A stretch of 64,000 nt of DNA from Telmatactis stephensoni (lineage: Eukaryota; Cnidaria; Anthozoa; Actiniaria; Isophelliidae): positions 62,001-126,000 of the forward strand of contig JALIZF010001684.1 in assembly GCA_029948255.1 (NCBI GenBank), given 5' to 3'. Positions 37,601-44,300 of this stretch are shown piece by piece. Each line of letters begins with the position of its first letter. The first letter of the stretch is position 1. The translations under genes were made by a program, and so were the position numbers. The notes beneath the pieces are model-generated. The model was not told the origin of the DNA. It worked only from the letters and a program-made list of their open reading frames with translations, and ran no database searches.

Positions 37601-40600
37601 TGTATGTTGCTTGTGCTTATGCTTATGTCACTAGTGAAAAGACAAGCACTGCTAATGAGCAGTACATTACTGAGTCTGTGTATGTTGCTTGTGCTTATGC
37701 TTATGCCACTAGTGAAAAGACAAGCACTGCTAATGAGCAGTACATTACTGAGTCTGTGTATGTTGCTTGTGCTTATGCTTATGCCACTAGTGAGAAGACA
37801 AGCACTGCTAATGAGCAGTACATTACTGAGTCTGTGTATGTTGCTTGTGCTTATGCTTATGTCACTAGTGAAAAGACAAGCACTGCTAATGAGCAGTACA
37901 TTACTGAGTCTGTATGTTGCTTGTGCTTATGCTTGAGAACATAAAGAACTGGTCGCCATGTAGGATAAACAAACCAACACATGGTTACGAGAAATCCAAA
38001 ATGGCTGCCGTGATGTCACTCGTAACTGCTATCACGTGACCTAAACCCCTTTCACACGTGCACAGGTAGTGAGGGGATTGTACAAGAAGTCATCCTAATT
38101 GGAGCCCCTGTTACTGGTGACCCGAACGAGTGGAAGTGTTTTGACAAAGTCGTAGCTGGACGGATTGTGAACGGATATTACAAGTAAGTAGTACACTTAT
38201 CAAATACTGTAATACATTTGAACTTGGAAGGCGTTGGTAATGAAGAGATAAAAAACGCGTGTAGGTAGATTTTGAACGGGGATCGATCAGAACACGAGAG
38301 AATTAGTTTTAAGTGATTATCGCGCGAGTGTTCTGATCAATTGCTGTTTGTGAGCACATTAAGTGTTCATTTACACTGACCAAAATTCGAAAAGTGTGTG
38401 CGCGCGTGCTGTGTGCATATTTAGGAGTAGATTTCGTATGACTGTGAAAACGGCACTGCACGATCACGGTACGGTTGCGGCAGGAATTTCGAATGTTTTT
38501 AGTTTATAGACATCACGGCACTGACATGGTCACGGCACGGCGCGGTCCGTTTCACACTCGTACGAAATCTGCTCTAGAGTTCGCAGTATACGCGTCCTTC
38601 GGCCAATGAGAGCACGTGTTATATGATGGGTATGTAATACTAAGGTGTCCATGCAGCAAATATATACAGTAAAAACCCGCATAAAGGAACTCCTGTTTTC
38701 TCAAGTCAGGGTGAAATGGTTCTTATAAATGGGTTGTCTAGTGAGAAATCAGCCTGAACAGGTTCTTAATAGGTTCGTATTTGTTAGAAAATGCTTCTTC
38801 GAGTGTGGATTTTAGCTCGGGAAAAATCCGAGCACTCAGCGTGTTTTGAACCCACGACCTTCGGATTTCCGGTCCGAGCTAAACCACTGAGCTATCTGAA
38901 GGCTCTAGTAGCGAGCAAGTGGAAGTTCCTTAATTGTGCTGAGCGCATATTAGCGCGTTTTTCCGAGCTAAAATCCACACTCGAAGAAGCATTCACATCT
39001 AACAAACACAATTCCGAGTGACAATCCATTCATCAACTTACAGGTTCTTATTTGTAGGAAAAAATAAATGTTCCTGATACAGTGTATTTCATTAAAATTT
39101 GTTATAATTAGTAACCTATTGATCACGAAGAGTCTTATAGTTCTCATTGCGCATCAACAACCAGCTGTAATTTAGGTCTAGTTCAAACGTCGCATCTCAC
39201 ATGTGTCGAATGCAATGCAAATGAGATGATAATGAGTAGAAACAAAAGATTTGACTAATTTGCATTGAATTCAGCACATGTGAGATCCGACGTTTGAACT
39301 AGGCCTAACATAAACAACCAAACTGCAACATAAATTGCTTTTTTTGCTTTTTAAAATAAAATTCGTGGCCGAAGACTGCCATCCAAAAGGAATGAAATAA
39401 AAGAAAAACAAAACAAAAACAAAAACAAAAAACCAAAAAAAGAGAGAGAAAGCGGAAAGGAAAAGAAAGAAGAGAAAGAAAAAGAAAAAGAAAAGAAAAC
39501 AGTCGAAACGAAAACAAAACATTTTTAGTCGATATCAATACAGTTCTCGGCCACCGTAGATAAGCTAAGTACGTAGTAATCAAGAAGTAATCAGTCACCA
39601 TAGTTACTAATAAATAGAACGTTCTGGTTAATTAATTACTATGGTGATTGTAGGGTGTGTCTGATAAGTAATTAGGTACTAATTAGTTACCATAGTTACT
39701 AATAAATAGAACGTTCTTGTTTATTAATCACTATGGTGATGGTAGGGTGCGTGTAAGTAATCATGTAGTAATCAGTTACCATAGTTACTAAAAACAAATA
39801 CGCCATGAAAAACAATGGTTACGAAGGTTACTGGTAAACAGATACTGTGTATAAAAAGTGAGAACTGCCAGAAAAATCCTTAGAACTAAATTTTCGCCGT
39901 TCTCCATATTGCAAGGCTAAAAACCTCCACTTTACGAAAAAATTCCAGCGATAGAACCCTCAAGATCCGGCAGAATTTTCTCGCTGAGTATTATAAGACT
40001 AATATCATGGGTGGAAGAAATTCTAAGAAAATGCCTAAGCAAGACGACAAAGAAATCACTGCGAGCGTGAAAACGAAAGTTCTCGTCGATTGCCATGTGG
40101 ATACAAACCCACATCGAAAACGATGGTCGAGTCAATTAGCATTGCCATCACATTCAAATAACGCCAGAAAAGGGCAACACGAAGTACGAAAACCAAGGCT
40201 TTTTTCGGTTGGAGTTTTGGATACAGAGACCAGGGAAGAACAGATTAAGAAAGAATTGGCGAAACATTTCTTGAGCGATGAGGAGATGGATGCACTGGTG
40301 AAGGATCTGGCGGAGCCTCTTGATATTCTGGAATTATTTCTGAACAGAAGGTGATTGAAGAACTTTTGTTGATCATAAACAATTTTACTTTTAATAGATG
40401 ATCCAATCACTAAAACAAGTACCAGCTGTAATGAACGATTCGTTGTTTTTTTCCGTTTGTTGTTTCAAAAACATTCAGTTAGAGTGGTACGGTCGTACGT
40501 TATAGCTTTTGTTAATGCTAAACTGAGCAAGAGAAAATTTGAAGCAAATTCGGCCGAAGCAGCCTAAAGTAGCCAGTCGAAAATTGAAATTTTTCATTCA

Positions 40601-43600
40601 ATTTTCTCCTCAGTGTTTTGAGTAAACGTAATCTCGTAATATATTATATATACAATGTATTTAGTTTTAGTGAAAAATGTAATTGGTACAGGGTTCCTTA
40701 TACTTTTTGCGAGAAACGTGATTGGGCTATTTAATTTCCCGTGAAACGCGGATCTGAATTTTCGCGTACTCGTAATTCGATCCCTTTAATTACGTCCACG
40801 TTAAACCAGTTTTTGACTTAAGTGTAACCAGAAAACGTGTAGCACGGGTCCCATGCTCCGGAATATTCAAATTATGCAAATGAGGCAAAGGCGCTTTTTG
40901 ACCATATTTGGAAAATGAAAACTTGGCCAAAAATATATTTTGTAGCTTTTATTTGTAATTTTTCGGTCATTATTAAAGTATATTTTGCATTTTTTTATGA
41001 CTTTGGACATCCTAAAGTGCAACTTCGTACTCTGAAAAGAAAGTTTACGATCAGCTCAAAATGTTGAGTTCTCAAGGCAAACAGTAAGTGGATTTACAAA
41101 GCATTTTATCGCTCTTTCAGCTACTTTAAACCACATTCAGAACAAATAAATAAACAACGTATTTAGTTTCTAACTAAGCGCTTCTATTTATTTGAATTTT
41201 TTTAAATAATGACTGTCTGTTTACAATTATAAAATATCTGTAAAATTACTTCACATTCGAGGTTACGATTCAAGCGTTTCCCAGGACACAGTTTAAACTA
41301 CTTTGTGCTCTACACACGTACCTCAATATCTACCTTGTTACACATTTTTTGTAACTTTCATAAATATTGTAAATGTATTTATCTCATATAATCTTTATGT
41401 ATAAGTATTGTGTGACTTTAAAAAGACTAAGTACAGATTGTTTCATTACAAATGTCTGTATAAGTGATTAAAATAAATATTGTGGTCTGAAGTATTCCTG
41501 TTTTTGTAATATTCTGAAGGTCATTCATTAGGTTTTCACCAGGGTTTTGCGGATAGTCCTTTCCAATTCTGGGATTTATATAGAGCCCTGACATTGAGTT
41601 TTGTGATTGACACATAAAGGGTGACACCTATTAATAGTAAGCAATTCAAAATCTAGTAATCCATGTATTATTCAGCTTGTTCTGGTGTTCTGAATGCCTA
41701 TTCTAAATCGAACCAGCAGTTCTAATTCAGTTGAGTTAGACGCCAAACTTTCCATGCGTGGCCCTTCCTTACACCGCGCGTCTGAACTGTTGTAGCCGGA
41801 TTCGTTGAGCGTCAATAGCCAGGCTCTTTAAATCTGAGAAGGTGCTGTCTTTGTGATCACATCTACAAGTAATTAGACCTACATGTCTTCTTGAAGAACG
41901 TAGAACGCCACGAACGCAGGATAGGTGCGCGCGCTATCGGTTGCAACGGCGGATCTATTAGAGATCTACATTGTATCCCGTGGCAAACGACACCCCGGGT
42001 TGATGGTCTGTCATACTACACTACGTGACATAATGTAAGTTCCATAAAGATGTTGTGTTCGTGCCTTCATATAAAGGAAACAAAAAAACAGTACTTAATC
42101 GTTTTTCACTCTGCTATTAGCGTATAGGATACAACTAAGTTTGTTTTCAAGACCCTTGGGAGATTCTTCAAGAAATCATTGCTTCCTTACGATTATATTG
42201 CCATTTTTCACAGGAAAGATTGGTTGTTGCTGTTTGTCTACCGTACTGCCTCTATCCAGGTGACTGTGGCAGGACTTCGACCTGTTTTGTGGACAAACAG
42301 GAGAATGTTCAACGTGAATCTAAGTAATATTGTAAGTTCTGAAGTTCTTGTTCGTTGTTTGTTTAGACCAGTCTTTCTCTGTATACTTTTGTGCGCCTTT
42401 ATAGTTACTAGTGACGGCGAATCCGACTTTTAAAAGAGCGGGAGCAAGTCCTTGCAGTATTATAATTGGGTAGTATTTGTAAAAAAAAAGACTTTTATTC
42501 AAAGGTGGATTAGCAAGGGCACACTTTAACCAAATAATTTTGATTTACGGTTCTAACGTTGTTAGAGCAACGGCGAAATTAAAAAAAAATCCCCCCCCCC
42601 CCCCAAAAAAAATACCCATCGACCACAAATATTATTTACCATTGAAAGTGCGAGTTCGGCTCTGGATTCTTTTGCGAAATTCTACACATGTTTACACAAG
42701 ATATAAAGATTGAATTCTTATGTTCGTCTGTAGAGAAAACGTCCAAATGCAATGAGGACCGACAAGTCATATTTTGGCATCAACTGTGTTTTAGAATACG
42801 GACGTACGAAACAATGGAATCTTTTAGTTAGACTCATGGTCTACTGTATTGGCCGGATAGGGCCAACACAAATATTAGAGGAATCGAACACCTCTGATTG
42901 AACAAACATTGACCCTTTCCAAATTTTAGAACAGGCCTACTCCGGACCCTGAAATCGCCTAATATCGCTTAATATCGCCTAATATCGCCCAAGATCGCCC
43001 ATGATCGCCCAAGAGCGCCTAAGAGCGCCAACTCGGAATGGCTAAATTTCCCAATATCGCCTAAGATCGCCTAAGATCGCCTAAGATCGCCCAAGATCGC
43101 CCAAAATAACGGCGATTTTAGGGTCCGGGGTAGGCCTTAGAACTTAGAAGCTGAGACCGAGATGGCTCCCAGGCGCACTGGTAATTGGATTTTCATGTGT
43201 TTTATCTCATCAATGTGCTGCATGATCTCGTCTGTCGGGATACCAAAATATGGCAGTCTTCGCATAAATGTGAAAACGGTACAGGTACGGCACGGTACGG
43301 TCATGACAGGAATTTCGAATGTTTTTGTAGACATCATGGCAGTACCGTTTCACACTCATACGAAAACTGCTCTCTGTCTCAATTGCTGTTTGAAACATTT
43401 CTGTCCCTGCTTCTATGGTCAGTGATTTTGAAAGTATCCATGTTGTGCATATAGCTATATACTCCTGTATTTATCTTTAAGGTACGTCGTCACACAGACT
43501 ACTGTAATCCAGATATAATGGAGGAGATTTTGGATGCCGTGTCAATGGGTGGTGTCTGCCCCTTGGATCTTGACACAGAGGGTAATGACGATAATGATGA

Positions 43601-44300
43601 TGATGATGATGATGGTATCATAGATGACTCTGGTATCTCATCTATGCCTGAATATGACTCCGCGGCATCCAATACTCTTGTACAGAGCGAAACACCAGCA
43701 AAAGAACACAGTGCAGAGGAAAGCTCGATTGTGGAGCAACTTCGTCAACTGGTAATGGCAAAAGAATCTGAACTGGAAATGAAAGCTAAGCAAGAAGACG
43801 AAGAAATAGCTAGTAACGAGAAGAGTTTGGAACAAGAAAGTGAAGTTGACGATGATCAACAAAAAGTCAAAAGTGATAGAGAAGTCGCACTGGCTGATAA
43901 CGAAGAGCCAATGACAAAAAATGCGAAAGACCTCGAGTTGGAAGAAGATGAGCAGCTATGTGCAAAGAAGGGTGGAGACAACGAGCTTGCAGATAATGAA
44001 AGAAATGGGCCGGAAAGTGATGACCGAGAAGAAATCAACAGTTGCAAGGAGCATAGTGTGGTGGAGAAACTACCTGCTGGTGGAGAAACCGGGTTGGCTA
44101 AAGATGAAAAGGCAGCAGTTGAAGATCACGGGGTGTTTGATGAAGAACTTTTTGAGGTCGAAAATACTACAAAAGACAGCTTAGTGCGCGGTGAACAGGG
44201 AATAGAACAAAGCAACAAAGGAGATTCCAAGGACGACAAATACAATGATAAATCATGCGAGAACGTAGACAAAGATGGCAAAACTACTCAGCCAACTTAG
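22622..44300 (+). CDS. TMCO4: TMCO4-like protein (DUF726 domain, alpha/beta-hydrolase fold)
   Basis: Fourteen coding exons: 22622-22776, 23967-24025, 24727-24875, 25712-25842, 33404-33504, 33931-34074, 34684-34809, 34901-34982, 35261-35358, 36180-36316, 36652-36736, 38066-38183, 42214-42331, 43482-44300. They join in frame to 2322 nt, 773 aa. An alternative acceptor at 24670 would add 19 codons. A charged stretch of about 35 residues ending near residue 180 (LQACKKKEE, EERKQRKEDE) precedes a Gly/Ala-rich membrane hairpin at residues about 187-250 (WIGLGAIGGGALLG, GGLAAPLLAAGAGTLFGG). Next comes VIAVSGWL, then GFSFGAR, a GxSxG nucleophile motif with Ser near residue 405. HTDY near residue 505 is the likely acid/His region. 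This order is diagnostic of DUF726/TMCO4. The last exon encodes a long acidic, Glu/Lys/Asp-rich tail. Human TMCO4 is about 634 aa, so this tail is longer. The start has a good context (AAAATGGCC); two upstream in-frame ATGs exist. The enzymatic substrate is not established. Confidence 0.93.
25419..25562 (+). mobile_element. MITE family 1 (GTATGA-TGTGAAACGG ends), copy 1
   Basis: Begins AGTAGATTTCGCATGACTGT GAAAACGG and ends CCGTTTCACACTCATACGAA ATCTGCT, inverted ends of about 27 bp. The centre has GGAATTTCGAATGTTTTT and CGGCACGG-type runs. It lies in TMCO4 intron 3. Confidence 0.85.
26471..26584. mobile_element. 114 bp foldback MITE with 9 bp target-site duplication
   Basis: The arms begin TAGTCTCCCTCGCAGTCGCT at 26471 and end in the exact complement at 26584. 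They are near-perfect for about 47 bp, separated by a short loop. ACTATCCAG occurs immediately outside both ends (26462-26470 and 26585-26593). A 9 bp duplication with long terminal inverted repeats fits Mutator-type transposition; an 8 bp hAT reading cannot be excluded. The arm motif GTCACGCAACGC recurs in small hairpins at 48838-48873, 50770-50806 and 59633-59694. Confidence 0.85.
26921..27060 (-). mobile_element. MITE family 1, copy 2
   Basis: ATGAGTGTGAAACGGACCGC at the left and CCGTTTTCACAGTCA at the right, with the family core ACATTCGAAATTCCTGCCGT in reverse relative to copy 1. The interior has GTGCCGTGCCGTGCCGT. It sits in the insertion that splits the duplicated unit. Confidence 0.85.
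28324..30665 (+). CDS. Small secreted four-cysteine peptide, three exons, nested in TMCO4 intron 4
   Basis: Coding exons 28324-28373, 29965-30093 and 30647-30665 (stop TGA at 30663) join in frame to 65 aa. A signal peptide (MKTLFLVVLLTMLGVAL) straddles the first junction. A strongly acidic stretch of about 24 residues follows (YDLDEFDSEMSD). The end carries Cys 47, 53, 58 and 64 in pattern C-x5-C-x4-C-x5-C (CFSDADCPSGVC). All introns have GT/AG. The ATG lies in an exon with acceptor CTTTCAG at 28307-28313, so a 5'UTR intron is likely. AATAAA is at about 31074. The layout of signal, acidic propeptide and disulphide-rich end is that of a processed secreted peptide. I do not recognise the family; the Cys pattern is loosely EB/dickkopf-like. 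Hormone, defence and venom-type roles are all open. It is the same strand as the host gene, so it must be transcribed from its own promoter or be an alternative transcript. Confidence 0.72.
28612..28795 (+). mobile_element. MITE family 2 (GGGCGGATCCAGGAT ends), copy 1
   Basis: Starts CAAGGGCGGATCCAGGATTA and ends CCCTAAATCCGCCCCTG, imperfect inverted ends. Contains two CTTCAGGAGGGG-type repeats. A second, very similar copy is at 53128-53306. CAGGGGCGGATC-type ends resemble hAT-class non-autonomous elements; the assignment is by general resemblance only. Confidence 0.8.
30789..30956. mobile_element. Foldback element, about 165 bp
   Basis: The left arm has AGTTCACTT, ATTCTGGCTGAGTGATCATG and CACAAAGCAATTCAAGA. 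The right arm is the complement (TCTTGAATCGCTTTGTGC ... AGTGAACT). Arms are about 65 bp. It lies in the 3' flank of the small secreted peptide gene. Confidence 0.8.
31180..31426 (+). repeat. Probable retroelement 3' end with (TTA)n tail
   Basis: A moderately GC-rich stretch with TAGTGCTTAGGCGGTCTGG, then CTCTGGAAATAAAGCC, ends in about ten ATT/TTA units. Simple trinucleotide tails after AATAAA-like sequence are typical of some non-LTR retroelements and their SINEs. No ORF is present and no second copy is seen here. Confidence 0.35.
31857..32122. mobile_element. 266 bp foldback element with GGCCCGGTAATACGAGCAAC ends
   Basis: Nearly the whole element is one palindrome. Arms of about 115 bp begin GGCCCGGTAATACGAGCAAC and end with the exact complement. 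TTA lies outside both ends (CTTTA-A | T-TTAG), consistent with the 3 bp TWA target of PIF/Harbinger elements. The arms carry TTGC-rich half-sites (CTTGCAACGCAACA). No ORF of its own. Confidence 0.85.
32805..32985 (+). mobile_element. Dispersed element with GGATTCCGGATTCCAAGGGCT repeats, copy 1
   Basis: Tandem GGCCGGATTCCGGATTCCA-type units lie between GCCCCATGTAAGG-like and CCTTATATGGG-like inverted ends. A second copy with the same order, including AAATCAAATTATTCGTGGAT, is at 47735-47892. Confidence 0.75.
36020..36137 (-). mobile_element. tRNA-derived SINE or tRNA relic, minus orientation
   Basis: The complement reads AAGGATGGCACAGTTGGTTA (A box TGGCACAGTTGG), then about 35 bases later GGTCCCTAGTTCGATCC, a near-perfect B box. 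Mismatched stems and a GATG-type start make it a pseudo-tRNA or SINE head rather than a working tRNA. It lies in TMCO4 intron 9, about 40 bp upstream of exon 10. Confidence 0.7.
37419..37558. mobile_element. Foldback MITE family 3 (GGCCTAGTTCAAACGTCGC ends), copy 1
   Basis: Ends GGCCTAGTTCAAACGTCGCA TCTCACATGTG are exactly inverted, with TTA directly outside each end, as for PIF/Harbinger targets. The interior includes AATGCAAATGAGATGATAAT. A second copy, about 90% identical by eye, is at 39173-39308. This copy is inserted inside another inverted-repeat element whose left end is about 37350-37418. Confidence 0.85.
37592..37935 (+). repeat. 78 bp minisatellite, about 4.4 copies
   Basis: The unit starts GAGTCTGTGTATGTTGCTTG, continues through TATGCTTATGTCACTAGTGA and ends GAGCAGTACATTACT. 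Copies differ at one or two bases. Because 78 is a multiple of three, two frames stay open for 110-123 codons, but this lies in a TMCO4 intron and is not a protein gene. The unit is the inverse of the nearby 37350-37418 end (CACTAGT, AAGCACAGG, CAGACTCAGTAA). Confidence 0.9.
38424..38575 (+). mobile_element. MITE family 1, copy 3
   Basis: AGTAGATTTCGTATGACTGT at the left and the inverse ACACTCGTACGAAATCTGCT at the right, with core GGAATTTCGAATGTTTTT and GGTCACGGCACGGCGCGG. Very close to copy 1. It is in TMCO4 intron 12. Confidence 0.9.
38780..39006. mobile_element. Inverted-repeat element enclosing a tRNA-like sequence
   Basis: The left arm TTGTTAGAAAATGCTTCTTC GAGTGTGGATTTTAGCTCGG is inverted at the right (CCGAGCTAAAATCCACACTC ... 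CTAACAA). The loop, read on the minus strand, has TAGCTCAGTGGTTTAGCTCG (A box) and GGTCGTGGGTTCAAAAC (B box), spaced as in a tRNA at 38899-38842. Confidence 0.75.
39173..39308. mobile_element. Foldback MITE family 3, copy 2
   Basis: Same ends (GGTCTAGTTCAAACGTCGCA / GATCCGACGTTTGAACTAGG) and the same interior as 37419-37558. Outside bases are TTA and TAA. Confidence 0.85.
39594..39860 (+). promoter_or_regulatory. Candidate promoter region of the 40007 gene: about 90 bp repeats plus TATA box
   Basis: Two and a bit copies of a unit of about 90 bp start at 39594, 39686 and 39775 with GTTACCATAGTTACTAATAA (first copy GTCACCATAG...). Units 1 and 2 hold the palindrome AGAACGTTCT (39616-39625, 39708-39717), which is a head-to-head nGAAn/nTTCn pair as in heat-shock elements, and end with the inverse ACTATGGTGAT. 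A TATA box (TATAAAA, 39850-39856) lies 150 bp before the ATG. Function is inferred from position and motifs only. Confidence 0.5.
40007..40354 (+). CDS. MGGRNS protein A, putative N-myristoylated small protein, intronless
   Basis: A single exon of 115 codons in TMCO4 intron 12, same strand, starting MGGRNSKKMPKQ. Gly2, Ser6 and following lysines match the N-myristoylation rule (M-G-x-x-x-S/T, basic next). The middle is basic and Ser/Asn-rich and predicted disordered. The last 40 residues (EEQIKKELAKHFLSDEEMDA, LVKDLAEPLDIL) look helical and acidic. A paralogue with the same start and C-terminal block is at 46618-46977, which argues strongly that both frames are real. I recognise no known family. 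A TATA box and repeat-rich upstream region precede it. It could be a retrocopy-derived gene, as there is no intron, but no poly(A) relic is obvious. Confidence 0.72.
   Translation: MGGRNSKKMPKQDDKEITASVKTKVLVDCHVDTNPHRKRWSSQLALPSHSNNARKGQHEVRKPRLFSVGVLDTETREEQIKKELAKHFLSDEEMDALVKDLAEPLDILELFLNRR
41565..41645 (+). repeat. Dispersed 80 bp repeat, copy 1
   Basis: TTATATAGAGCCCTGACATT, then TTTTGTGATTGACACATAAA and GGGTGACACCTATTAATAGT match in order with 51548-51635. Both copies are in plus orientation. Nature unknown. Confidence 0.7.
42934..43136. mobile_element. 203 bp MITE carrying a 10 bp tandem repeat, with target-site duplication
   Basis: Ends GGCCTACTCCGGACCCTGAA and the inverse TTAGGGTCCGGGGTAGGCC. 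TTAGAAC is duplicated outside (42926-42932 and 43137-43143; the eighth base differs), compatible with a 7-8 bp duplication as for hAT. The interior consists of about twelve 10 bp units AATATCGCCT / AAGATCGCCC, broken once by a unique 25 bp stretch. It lies in TMCO4 intron 13. Confidence 0.85.
43257..43372 (+). mobile_element. MITE family 1, copy 4
   Basis: CGCATAAATGTGAAAACGGT at the left, ACCGTTTCACACTCATACGA at the right, core GGAATTTCGAATGTTTTT. Shorter than copies 1 and 3. It ends about 110 bp before the last TMCO4 exon. Confidence 0.85.

Noticed and set aside
37573..37944. 123-codon ORF encoding a 26-residue repeat
   Set aside because: It is produced by a 78 bp minisatellite, is open in two frames, lies in a TMCO4 intron and lacks splice or signal features.
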